Source of the DNA: Tritrichomonas foetus
Lineage: Eukaryota > Parabasalia > Tritrichomonadida > Tritrichomonadidae
Direction of reading: 5' to 3'
Length of the DNA stretch: 29,031 nucleotides
Assembly: GCA_001839685.1 (NCBI GenBank)
Contig: MLAK01000960.1
Coordinates: 1-29,031, forward strand
The number at the start of each line of letters is the position of its first letter. The first letter of the stretch is position 1. Below, piece after piece: positions 1 to 8,521 of the stretch. The notes beneath the pieces were generated by a model that searched no databases, had not been told where the DNA came from, and saw only the letters and a program-made list of their open reading frames with translations. A program made the translations under genes and the position numbers.

Positions 1-903
1 CTTCTACATCTAGAGCTAGTTAGTTTGTATACATCTGAAAAGTGCAACTTTTAATTTTTTCAGAAATAAATATTCATTCAATTTTGAATGATCAATCAAA
101 AGTTCCATACAATATTTTAGTCATGAAAAAATAACGATTAGGCGACTTAATGATAAGTATGAGAACATAAATCAAAAATGCATGTGACAAACAAAATAAT
201 ATTTATTCAAAGGAATTCTATGAATTCACAAAATTGAAATAATTCAATTTGCTCAAATCCCCCTGGGTATTCCCCTTCATCTTTTTTCTGGAGGATAATC
301 ATGGAAATTATTGTATCTATGATACAAATAATTTCTCTGGTGATTTTTAGAGTGAAAGGGGAAAAATATTCACGAAATTTAATAAAATGGAATACGCTAG
401 GTTTCAGTCTATTTTTGGAAGAATATGGGATATACAAATGGAATTAATTGATTTCAGAAAGGCTTTTCAAACGTAACATTTCGATATGATTTAGCGTTAT
501 TTGGGAATGTGGCCGAATTGTTAGAAATTATAAATAATAAGTTGAAGGAGTTTTTATGCAATGAGTTTCAACCAGAAATTAAAGAATACATCCTAATCGT
601 ACCATTTTTTTACCATCAGACGCTATTTAATAAATTCAATTCTTAAATGTTCAAATAAATGTGACCAATTATCTATTCAAAAAACTGGGAAACCGAGTCG
701 CGAATTTAAAGATATTATTTATCATAATATATTCCTTATTTAATTGCAATATACCATTGTTCTAATATATTGGTTGGTATTTTCGCAATTTGCCTTTCAC
801 TTTTCAAGAAAAAGTGATTTTGGTTTTTGTGAATAAGGGTGCTCTGAAAAAGTGAATATCGTTCAAGGTCACGGTTATGGCCGTCTTGACTTCACTTGTT
901 TCA
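1..903. other. Intergenic stretch upstream of eL41, no gene supported
   Basis: AT-rich sequence with only short frames. An open minus-strand frame at 207-437 and a plus-strand frame of about 48 codons from 301 have no recognisable motif and AT-driven composition. A plus-strand frame without an ATG, from about 470 to 645, reads like a protein (containing AELLEIINNKLKEF) but has a stop directly upstream. It could be a decayed gene fragment or chance. Small palindromes such as the AT-rich inverted repeat near 76-92 are present but unremarkable at this base composition. Confidence 0.5.
891..899 (+). promoter_or_regulatory. Initiator-like element of the eL41 gene
   Basis: The sequence TTCACTTGT lies directly before the eL41 start. 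It fits the trichomonad initiator pattern TCA(+1)Y followed by T or A, in which transcription starts at the A. With A at 894, the 5' leader would be only 10 nt, the very short leader length known for Trichomonas vaginalis mRNAs. The match is seen in sequence; transcription from it is inferred. It also argues against use of the in-frame upstream ATG at 877, which would lie before the start of the transcript. Confidence 0.55.
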
Positions 904-981
904 ATGCGTGGAAAGTGGTTGAAGAAAAGGATGCGGCGCCTAAAGAGGAAGAGGAGGCAGATGAGGGCTAAGGCTCGGTAA
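904..981 (+). CDS. RPL41: 60S ribosomal protein eL41
   Basis: A 25-codon frame encodes one of the smallest known eukaryotic proteins, a single very basic helix of the large ribosomal subunit at the subunit interface. The core KKRMRRLKRKRR matches the nearly invariant eL41 core, and the flanks (MRGKW before it, QMRAKAR after it) follow the family pattern and its usual length of about 25 residues. The start at 904 is chosen because it gives the canonical length and lies 10 nt after an initiator-like TCACTT. An in-frame ATG at 877 would add nine unrelated residues. The stop TAA is followed by A, giving TAAA, the tetranucleotide linked to trichomonad polyadenylation. GC content is clearly above the flanks. 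No intron interrupts it. The opposite strand also carries an open frame (804-1022), which is a shadow. Confidence 0.93.
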   Translation: MRGKWLKKRMRRLKRKRRQMRAKAR

Positions 982-1829
982 AGAGACTTCCTCTTCGCTA
1001 ATACAGAATTGTCAAATAACAAATAAAGGCATTTCCAAATTGATAAACAATATTTTCTTTTATCTTACACTATTTTCTATTCATTCGATCAAGTGCTTAT
1101 CGATACACTCGAAAAACAAGCTCGAAATTTGCAGCAAATTTGACAAAATTGATCAATTCTCAATTTTTTGATCTATTTCTACAAATTCGAATATTTGATT
1201 TTTCAGCTCGATTCAATTACTTCGTTACATTGAATTGATCGATATGCTTGATTCTTTTTTTTTATTTTTTATATTTTCATATTCATTCGATCATTGATAT
1301 CAAGTATAAGGAATTCATTCATCTTAAGGAAGAATGATGTTCCTGTTGAATCCTAATGGAGATTTCTTTCAGTAAATCGAAAAAAGGATTTCTAATAATA
1401 AATATGATATCATACTTCTAAGACTCTTTGATAAACAATTGTATTGCATGCATTAAATTTATGTCTAACATTATGTTTATAAAGTCGCCATTTCATAATC
1501 ATTTTATTTTCATATTCGTTATCACAATAGTAGAATTAGTAATTAAATATTATCTTGCATTAGAAAAGATAGTTTGATAAAATGTCATCACATCTAATTG
1601 TATTTAAATATTATCTCGAATTGAATTATTGGCCACAAAAGTTGTCGGAGTTCATCGAGTGTGAGTTGGATGCTTCATGTCATCGAGATATTACAATTAA
1701 TGGTGTTAAAATTAGCAGGTAATATTTCAAAAGAAAAAAAAAATTGTCTCTGATCGAATAATTTGAACAGTGTTAAATTTAACCAAACTTTTACTAAATC
1801 TACTTTAATATTAACAAATAACAATTCCT
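982..1829. other. Intergenic stretch with clustered TCGAT/GATC motifs and one short frame
   Basis: Between eL41 and the tail-anchored protein gene. The segment from about 1081 to 1260 is dense in GATC, TCGAT and TTGAAT words forming imperfect inverted repeats, for example ATCAAGTGCTTATCGAT near 1088 against a related inverted copy near 1236. A 46-codon plus-strand frame at 1582-1722 is listed separately. No RNA gene with recognisable boxes was seen. Confidence 0.4.
1582..1722 (+). CDS. Small open reading frame, 46 aa, doubtful
   Basis: An ATG-initiated frame of 46 codons with a mixed, protein-like composition, including the stretch YWPQKLSEFIECELDASC. It does not match a family I know. It ends ISR followed by TAA, and the bases around the stop read AGCAGGTAAT, so a splice donor reading could be imagined. 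However, the expected trichomonad intron ends (GTATGT at the 5' side, ACTAACACACAG at the 3' side) are absent. It could be a genuine microprotein, a remnant of a larger gene, or chance. Confidence 0.2.
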   Translation: MSSHLIVFKYYLELNYWPQKLSEFIECELDASCHRDITINGVKISR

Positions 1830-2249
1830 TTATTTAGCGCAGAAAGCGAGCATTGCAAATGCAACAAATGGGAAAAATGATGCAACAGATCGGACAGCGA
1901 GTTTTATTGGCGTGTCATTTGGCATTGATGGAGCGGTGTTGAGAAATTCGGCACTTTTTTTCAACTCGTCGAGAGAATATTCGTTTGCTTGTTGGATTTG
2001 GCGAAGTTGTTCGGTTTCTGATGCGATCAAATTAAGTGCGGCCGTTGCCTTTTTGTGGAACTGTTCGCGTGTTTGCTTGATAGACTCGTGGAGGTTCTCG
2101 GCGGGTTCATAATAATCCCTTGCGTCTTGTTTTCGTTGCACCATGGAGGCATAAGATTTTGTTATAATTTCCTTGGTATCTTTGACTTCTGATGATAATA
2201 CTTGAAGAAGTTTCGGAGGCATTGGGGTGATTTCTTTCGATTCAGTCAT
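1830..2249 (-). CDS. Small tail-anchored coiled-coil protein, hypothetical
   Basis: 139 residues. Residues about 15-105 are charged and helical with a coiled-coil look (many E, K, Q and regular L, I or A). A short linker with prolines (109-114) follows, then one hydrophobic segment at about 117-136, and the chain ends AFCAK. There is no N-terminal signal peptide, so the layout is that of a tail-anchored protein with its body in the cytosol. I do not see a clear SNARE central layer or another family signature. It could be a vesicle-traffic or organelle-contact factor, but this is inference. The leader includes CCATTT 12 nt before the ATG, compatible with an initiator. The stop is followed by A (TAAA). 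It is divergent from the large gene at 2562. Confidence 0.7.
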   Translation of the reverse strand: MTESKEITPMPPKLLQVLSSEVKDTKEIITKSYASMVQRKQDARDYYEPAENLHESIKQTREQFHKKATAALNLIASETEQLRQIQQANEYSLDELKKSAEFLNTAPSMPNDTPIKLAVRSVASFFPFVAFAMLAFCAK

Positions 2250-2561
2250 TTACAAAAAATGGCAAAAATTTGAGAGATTAGTAATTTTAATACCCATATC
2301 TCGATAATCATTTTTTTAATAACCAAATAAAGCAAAAATATACTAAAAATAAACAATAATATTAAATAAAAATGATTTAATTTAAATCAGAAATTCTGGA
2401 AAAGCGAAGAAAGCTCGAGGTGAATTTTGTCACATTTCTTCAATTGCGAGTAAGTTTACAATTATATCTTTTTGTATGAATAAATGGTTGTCTATTGAAT
2501 AGAGTAGCCATTTATGTACTGAAATACGTGATAAAGATGAATTCGCCATCAGTTTTGATCA
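2250..2561. other. Divergent intergenic region, 312 bp
   Basis: This separates the minus-strand tail-anchored protein gene from the plus-strand 1461-residue gene, so it should hold both promoters. It is strongly AT-rich, with A-runs and T-runs near 2310-2380. The plus-strand gene has CCATCA and TCAGTTT within 15 nt of its ATG, both loose initiator matches. No other structure was seen. Confidence 0.4.
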
Positions 2562-5500
2562 ATGGAAAACAATCCAAAAGATCTCAAAGCCAAACTCCGA
2601 TTTTTGACAATTGAGAATATTTTTAAGATTCCTTTTCATGAACCTTTTCCTTCCTTTATCAGCGACTTAATCGTTTCACTATTCCAATATGATGAAGCCA
2701 TTGAAACTGTTCTCCAGTTGATACAACAACAGCAAAATATTATCGTTCTTATCGACATTTTAAAACTGCTTTATTCGCACTTTCAATCAGCGGAAAAAAT
2801 TGTATTAAATCAAGAATTCTCAACAAAAGTACTTCGCTCAATTTTAAATTGTCTTGAAAGAAACGCAATACCAACAAATTCAAGCTCAAAAAATGATGGA
2901 CAGATTATGCTCTTGATATTTCAAGCATCTCATGTGTCATCTCTAATGTCACAATACTTACCTGATCTTCTACATCCAATGCCAACTAATTCATATATTC
3001 TAACATATCTTTTAATCACAACATCATTATCATCTAATGATGATGATTTACTGCCGTTTGTTGAGCCCTTTTATACCCCGAAATTAACATTATCTCCTTG
3101 TTCTTATGGAACGATTTTCATGATGTCTACGCATAAAGATCTTGATGATGTTCCTTCTTTAAAAAGCCTTATAGGATTTTTCAAATCAATTTCTGATAAA
3201 GTTTTATTTCAACTTTTAACACCAATTGTTTTACGAGCAATTATTCTAAGACTTTCACCTTCTGCCTTAAAAGAAATTCCAACATTGATTTCATTTTTAC
3301 CAGCTAAATTAAGGCATGATTCTGAAAATGTTCCACTTTTTAGTTATTTTATCGATAAAGTTTTAGAATTACCTGATGCTTTAAATGTAATTAAGCCTTA
3401 TTATGAACAAATATTTAAATTATACGTTCACAATATTCAAAGTAATATTCCATTTGATGAAGAAATTGAAGATCCTTCAAAACATATCAAATCTAGTATC
3501 GGCTCAGCCTTTTGTTTATTAATGGATAGCTGCTCAATTAATCCTTTTGAAAGTTTTTTAATTTCGATGCTCGAAAGTAAAACTGATAACGTGATTTTAT
3601 TAACAATTTATATAATAAATCATACAACTTCTGTGAATTTCACCTCTTCTTCATTCGACCAAATTATTAATGCATTAAAGCAATATATTGATAAATCATC
3701 AACTACCAATCAATTATTTATGCATCTTTGTGGGAATATTATTGAGCATTTTGAATCAAAAACAGCTTTAACTGCTTTGATTCAAGGCTTGGAAAATAAT
3801 TCCGAGCTTGCTTCGAAAATTTTAAAGAATCAATCATTAAATTTTGCATTTGTCTTTTCGAATATTGCACGTTCTTTAAAACCAGGTCAATCATCACCAC
3901 TTTTAATTTCAACATTAAGAGAAATTCTTCAAAATCAAGTTCCACAACCAGATTTCTCAATTCCATTGAGTGATACAGATTCACGATCATGTTCCGATTC
4001 AACGAATTTTGATTTACCAGATTTTGATCGAATTTCTACTGTTCTACCTGATTCTGCAATTGAAACAGCTCCTACTGATGCCACAGTTTTATTTTGTAGT
4101 TTACTTGTTTCACTTGAACAATTTCCTGATCTTTTTAGTTTAATTCCATATTCTGCGAGTGCAATTTCACCTTCTTTTTCTGCTGCTTTAATGAGAGACT
4201 TTCCCAATCCGAATAGTCACAAATTTAGTGTGAAAGTCCTTTCAGCTCTTGGAAATGCTTTACAATGCTTAGATATAACTGACATTTATTCACTCACTCA
4301 AACATTTTTAATGCTTTTACCTGGGCAAGCAATGCTTTTACTTGCAATCACACTTCAAAGGCTTCCACGTTCAATAATTATCACGTCATTAACAAAAACA
4401 GTGCCTTTTGTTTTACCTAATCCAGATGAAACTGGTAGAATGGTTGCACTTATTTCATATTCGCATCCAGACATTGCAATGGACTTTATTGAATCAATTA
4501 TTTCAAGTTCAACACTTAGAAAAAGATCATTTTTTACCTTCCGTGCTTCAGAATCAAATGAATTGGCTTTAATTGTAATTTTTAAAATTATTGGTTATTG
4601 TTCTGTTTTTCTTGACATTGGATTCTTTTCATCCACATTTATGAACTTTTCTACACAATTTTTAAATAAATATTTAACTCATCAATCAAAATCAGCAAAT
4701 CTTTACTCAGCTTCACTTTTTGCCATCAGGAAGCTATCTTATCGTGTCCAAATATGGCAAGAAGAGCATCTTGAGCATGTTTTTCCTTTTAAAGATTTTC
4801 TTGTTCAATATGTTTGTGCCTACTTTTTGGACCTTGGTGATAATATTTTACATTCACATTCATCAGATACTAATGATACTTTATTAAAAAATATTCCTCG
4901 AGTTCTAACTACACTTTCATCATTGCTTCCATTGAGACCAATTCGACCATATGATCGACATGAACGATCAGTTGAACTTACAGCTGTTATGGTTCAAGTT
5001 GCAAATGATCAACATTTTAATTCAATATTTCATGCTTCAGAGAATTTCTTTAGTACTTTGTTAGATTGTAATCCATCTGTGAATGTTTTCATCATGATTG
5101 TAATGCCTATTGCGCCTGCGCTATTAATCCACTCCGAATGGATCCAATTCTGTCATATTATGGAATTTCTTTGTGTAAAATGGACACAATTGAACATTCA
5201 ACAGAGTAGTGATGTCCTCTCTAAAATAATTTCAAATATTGCACTTTTGATTTCTTATGTAATTCCTTTAACTCTCCAACCTGAGGCAAAAGATATTTCA
5301 GTGAATATCATTTTCTCTTTAGTTAGTTTACAATGTTCCATAAGAAATCATATTTTATCATTACCGCAATCAATTCGTCCAACAAAGCCTGAAACAGAAA
5401 ATAAATCTGCTAAAGAAGTAAATGCCTCAATTTGTGATTTCTTAGCCAAACATTTTACTACATCTCAAACTTTCGATGTAATAATGTCTCTTATTGGCTT

Positions 5501-6947
5501 TTATGAAAGAACAGAACTGTTAAAAATTCATCATTATAGTGTAGCTGAATGTATTAAAAGATTACTACAAGATCGAGGAAGTGAAGAATTTCGATTTGAT
5601 GGAAAAATTGTTCAATCTCTTGTTGATGCATCAAATGATAAAGATGATGCCGTTATTTCGTCATTTATCGCTATTTTTGAAGTACTTCTAAAAATGAGAT
5701 TGTTTTCAATGATTTCAAATATCATTCCATTAAATCAAAAATTAAATGATACTATCTTTGCTGGTATTTTAAAGGCAGTTCTTGATATTGAAAATGGTGG
5801 TAAACAACTTTTAAATGTAATTGCTACCTTTTTCACAAACGAAGAACAAGAAAATGCCGTCGAATTTTCTTATAGAGCTCTTCCACTGCTTGCTGGATCG
5901 ATGAAATTTATTGAGAATGATAATTGGACCAAAATATTTTTAGGAATTACCAATAGAGATGATATTAATGAACTTCAGATTAATCATCCATTAATAAAAA
6001 GCTTAGTAGGAAATGAAGAATACGAAGATTTCTTTGGTTTCGCTAAAATTGTTGCTCGCGATCGAATTTTAGCATTACAAGTTTTATTATTATCATTTCC
6101 AGAGAATCCAAATGACTTTTTCATTAAATTAGCAGTTGCTTTTGCAAGCACAAGTGTTGAAACGTGTGAAGCATTTCTTAATTATGCTGTTTCTGCAATG
6201 TTAAGGAAATCAACATGTTTTTCATGTTATTTAATGATGCAAACCATTTTTGAAAATGTTGATAATCAATATTGGATTGGTTTGTCAGAAAGTTTGACAG
6301 CTTTGTTCATTCAAAATATGAGATATAATGACGATGTAGTTGATTGTACAATAACATTTTTGAATAACATTAGTGGCGTTGAATTAAAAGAATTCTGGGA
6401 AAATTTCGTTGAGATTTGTGGAGCAAATATTGAAAAATGGATTATTATCATTAAAAGAATCTCACTTGAAGGAAAAGTTCACACAAAATCGCTATCTTAT
6501 CTTCTTCCTGAACTTATTGTTCATTTAGAAAATGACGAATTCAAAGACACAATCTTTGCATTTGCTTCAAAACTCAACGAGAACCAAAACTTTACAGAAG
6601 GCAGTCAGCAAGGAACTGGATATTGCCCACAAAATGTTTGCAGTCATGATGAAATTAAAAATGATATTGAAAAAGATTTTGAAAAATCTTCACATAATAT
6701 TTTTGATACATGCTATATGATTATGAAAGCTGATGAATTTAAGGATTCTACGAATTTCTTCTTGAAATCGTTTGTTTCCTATATTGAAGAAAAGAAATAC
6801 GTCAAAATTTGCAGTCGAATGATCATTAAACTTTGTGATGAATTAACAGAAGACAATTTATTTGCATTAAACTCGCTAATTGAACATATAGGACTCTTTG
6901 AAGAAGATGATGATATTATAGACATATTAATGCGGTTGTTACAATAA
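2562..6947 (+). CDS. Large helical protein of 1461 aa, unknown function
   Basis: An uninterrupted 1461-codon frame starts at the first ATG after an initiator-like CCATCAG. The protein is almost wholly made of alternating amphipathic helices rich in L, I, F, S and N, which suggests an alpha-solenoid (HEAT or ARM-like) scaffold. I cannot assign a specific family. There is no signal peptide, convincing membrane segment, coiled coil or catalytic motif. A more polar, acidic insert at about 455-495 (DSDTDSRSC-like composition) and another near 1340-1380 (QNFTEGSQQGTG) look like exposed loops. Possible classes include karyopherins, nucleoporin scaffolds or trafficking scaffolds, but none is supported by a diagnostic motif. 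The stop runs into TAAA. That it is a real gene is nearly certain from its length; its function is open. Confidence 0.9.
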   Translation: MENNPKDLKAKLRFLTIENIFKIPFHEPFPSFISDLIVSLFQYDEAIETVLQLIQQQQNIIVLIDILKLLYSHFQSAEKIVLNQEFSTKVLRSILNCLERNAIPTNSSSKNDGQIMLLIFQASHVSSLMSQYLPDLLHPMPTNSYILTYLLITTSLSSNDDDLLPFVEPFYTPKLTLSPCSYGTIFMMSTHKDLDDVPSLKSLIGFFKSISDKVLFQLLTPIVLRAIILRLSPSALKEIPTLISFLPAKLRHDSENVPLFSYFIDKVLELPDALNVIKPYYEQIFKLYVHNIQSNIPFDEEIEDPSKHIKSSIGSAFCLLMDSCSINPFESFLISMLESKTDNVILLTIYIINHTTSVNFTSSSFDQIINALKQYIDKSSTTNQLFMHLCGNIIEHFESKTALTALIQGLENNSELASKILKNQSLNFAFVFSNIARSLKPGQSSPLLISTLREILQNQVPQPDFSIPLSDTDSRSCSDSTNFDLPDFDRISTVLPDSAIETAPTDATVLFCSLLVSLEQFPDLFSLIPYSASAISPSFSAALMRDFPNPNSHKFSVKVLSALGNALQCLDITDIYSLTQTFLMLLPGQAMLLLAITLQRLPRSIIITSLTKTVPFVLPNPDETGRMVALISYSHPDIAMDFIESIISSSTLRKRSFFTFRASESNELALIVIFKIIGYCSVFLDIGFFSSTFMNFSTQFLNKYLTHQSKSANLYSASLFAIRKLSYRVQIWQEEHLEHVFPFKDFLVQYVCAYFLDLGDNILHSHSSDTNDTLLKNIPRVLTTLSSLLPLRPIRPYDRHERSVELTAVMVQVANDQHFNSIFHASENFFSTLLDCNPSVNVFIMIVMPIAPALLIHSEWIQFCHIMEFLCVKWTQLNIQQSSDVLSKIISNIALLISYVIPLTLQPEAKDISVNIIFSLVSLQCSIRNHILSLPQSIRPTKPETENKSAKEVNASICDFLAKHFTTSQTFDVIMSLIGFYERTELLKIHHYSVAECIKRLLQDRGSEEFRFDGKIVQSLVDASNDKDDAVISSFIAIFEVLLKMRLFSMISNIIPLNQKLNDTIFAGILKAVLDIENGGKQLLNVIATFFTNEEQENAVEFSYRALPLLAGSMKFIENDNWTKIFLGITNRDDINELQINHPLIKSLVGNEEYEDFFGFAKIVARDRILALQVLLLSFPENPNDFFIKLAVAFASTSVETCEAFLNYAVSAMLRKSTCFSCYLMMQTIFENVDNQYWIGLSESLTALFIQNMRYNDDVVDCTITFLNNISGVELKEFWENFVEICGANIEKWIIIIKRISLEGKVHTKSLSYLLPELIVHLENDEFKDTIFAFASKLNENQNFTEGSQQGTGYCPQNVCSHDEIKNDIEKDFEKSSHNIFDTCYMIMKADEFKDSTNFFLKSFVSYIEEKKYVKICSRMIIKLCDELTEDNLFALNSLIEHIGLFEEDDDIIDILMRLLQ

Positions 6948-7323
6948 ATGTATGTAAATATAAATTCATAATTACTTTAAACTCTTTTTCTTTATATTTT
7001 TCTGTTTTCATTGAGTATTTTCTCTCTCTTCATGTATTGATATAAACCTAAAGGAAAAAATTCCATGATAAAGAGAATGATGACAAAGATAACCATAGAT
7101 TGTAAATCGGCTTTTTTCTATTTATCAAGTATAACTATTTAATTAATTAATGAGCAGCTGATACCAAAAATGAAGTGCATAATGAATAATGCGAAGATGA
7201 TAAATAAAAGCATTATTAATAAATTGGTTCATGGAGAAAAATGTCAATCATTATTGTGTTAAAAAAAGAAATATATATCCACATAAGTAATTTTATTAGA
7301 AGGTTTATACATGAAAACAAACA
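6948..7323. other. Convergent intergenic region, 376 bp
   Basis: Between the ends of two convergent genes (2562-6947 and 7324-8148), so it mainly holds 3' untranslated sequence. It contains several TAAA tetranucleotides and a pyrimidine-rich tract near 6975-7035. No frame or RNA gene is supported. Confidence 0.4.
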
Positions 7324-8148
7324 TTATATTAACAGGCAGCATTTCGATTGATTGTTTGAAGCATTTGGATTAATTATTTCGACGTTTCGACGTGGTTTTG
7401 AAGCCTTCATCATTAATGGTTCAGAACTTGTATCAGTATACTTTCCACCACTGTGTCCATTTGAAGAATCGTTAATCAATTCAGCAGCGATTTCTTCATC
7501 TTCTTCTTCATTTTGTTTCTTTTTTTGCTTCTTTTTAGATTTTTCTTTCTTTTTATCTTTTTTCGAGTCTTTTTCTTTTTTGTTGCTTTTTCCTTTCCCC
7601 TTGCTTTTCTTTTTCTTCTTATCGTCATCTGAAGAATCAGAAGAAGTCTTTGAAGATTCTGAATTATCATCAGATGAAGATTTATTTAATTGTTTTTCTT
7701 TTTCTTCTTCAGAATCAGTGGCGAAACTAATTTGGCTTATTTCTTTAGGCGGTTTCTTCTTTTCCATTTTTATGCTTTCACTCGATGATGAATTTAGGAT
7801 TGATGCTGCAATGCACGTTGCCTGTGTTGATTTAAGATTATCTTCAGATGTGTTTTCATGCGCACCATTTTGTTTGTCTTTCTTGCCTTTTGAGCTGGAA
7901 TCACTGGATGATGAATGTAAATCGTCGGTTTTTTTAATGTCGTTTGCTGGTTTTTTCGTGTCTTCAACTTTTTGATGGTCAGGCGGTTTTGATTTTTCGC
8001 TCTTCGTCTTTTGAGATGAATCCGAATCACTTGAAGAAGAAGATGATGAAGATTTTGATGACTTTATTGATGCTGAACTTGATATGGATATGTGCACATC
8101 TTGATCGCTGTCTGAGCTTCCTGCAAGGTTGACATCGACATCACTCAT
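7324..8148 (-). CDS. Ser/Asp/Lys-rich disordered protein with C-terminal CaaX box
   Basis: 274 residues, almost all low complexity. Serine/aspartate runs occupy about 20-46, 79-87, 119-124 and 156-175 (many SSSD or SDSD acidic phosphosite-like patterns). A lysine-rich block spans about 176-211, an acidic patch 213-219, and a more ordinary tail follows to 274. The chain ends KCCLLI, so the last four residues C271-L-L-I form a CaaX box of the type geranylgeranylated by GGTase-I, with a second cysteine at 270. A basic region plus a CaaX box is a common way to hold a protein on membranes. Prenylation is inferred, not shown. The Ser/Asp stretches could be casein kinase 2 substrates. A long frame on the opposite strand (7352-7975) is a by-product of this repetitive composition. 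No family is recognised. Confidence 0.8.
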   Translation of the reverse strand: MSDVDVNLAGSSDSDQDVHISISSSASIKSSKSSSSSSSSDSDSSQKTKSEKSKPPDHQKVEDTKKPANDIKKTDDLHSSSSDSSSKGKKDKQNGAHENTSEDNLKSTQATCIAASILNSSSSESIKMEKKKPPKEISQISFATDSEEEKEKQLNKSSSDDNSESSKTSSDSSDDDKKKKKSKGKGKSNKKEKDSKKDKKKEKSKKKQKKKQNEEEDEEIAAELINDSSNGHSGGKYTDTSSEPLMMKASKPRRNVEIINPNASNNQSKCCLLI

Positions 8149-8521
8149 GTTAAATTTAAAACGGAACTATTGGCCAAATTGAACTTCAATGTTTTTGAGT
8201 AGTTATTTTCTAAAATTGAAACAGACTTCAACACAAAAAGTACCCTTGATGATTGAATTTTTACGTATATAACTTTTTGAAGGCAACATGTATTCAAAAA
8301 GTTATATACGAAAAATCGTAATGTATCAAAAAGGACATGATTTAACAATTCACATGAAATTCATTATGAATAATCATTAATTATTAAATCGTTTGTTATG
8401 GTTCACAGCTAATCACATTGATCGTATAAAAGAGCATATAAATATAACTATAATATAAAATTTTACTTACAAAAATAATATCAAGCTTATAGCCTTGAAA
8501 CAAAGCAAACATATGGTCATC
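8149..8521. other. Intergenic region, 373 bp, carrying a strong inverted repeat
   Basis: Lies between the end of the CFAP97-like gene and the start of the CaaX-protein gene, both on the minus strand. It should hold the promoter of the latter. Apart from the 18-bp inverted repeat at 8264-8310 it is plain AT-rich sequence. The open minus-strand frame at 8145-8348 runs through the repeat and has no protein-like features. Confidence 0.45.
8264..8310. repeat. Perfect 18-bp inverted repeat with 11-nt spacer
   Basis: The left arm at 8264-8281 (CGTATATAACTTTTTGAA) is the exact reverse complement of the right arm at 8293-8310, with an 11-nt spacer. After one mismatch, four more T:A pairs extend the stem outward (8259-8262 with 8312-8315). 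It lies about 115 bp upstream of the CaaX-protein start. Possible readings: a hairpin-forming non-coding transcript, a dimeric regulator site, or the remnant of a small inverted-repeat element. Which one cannot be told from one copy. Confidence 0.85.

Noticed and set aside
804..1022. Minus-strand frame of 72 codons
   Set aside because: It is antisense to the eL41 gene; its Arg/Leu-rich middle is only the complement of the basic core.
1720..1800. Possible intron after GGTAAT
   Set aside because: No GTATGT-type donor and no ACTAACACACAG-type acceptor; the trichomonad intron motif was not found anywhere in the window on either strand by eye.
3739..4207. Minus-strand frames inside the 1461-residue gene
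   Set aside because: Antisense shadows of the long plus-strand gene with no protein features.
7352..7975. Plus-strand frame of 207 codons rich in Phe and Ser
   Set aside because: It is the antisense reading of the Lys/Ser/Asp low-complexity gene; long F and S runs arise from complementing K, E and D codons.
8145..8348. Minus-strand frame of 67 codons upstream of the CaaX gene
   Set aside because: It crosses the perfect inverted repeat and has random AT-rich composition.
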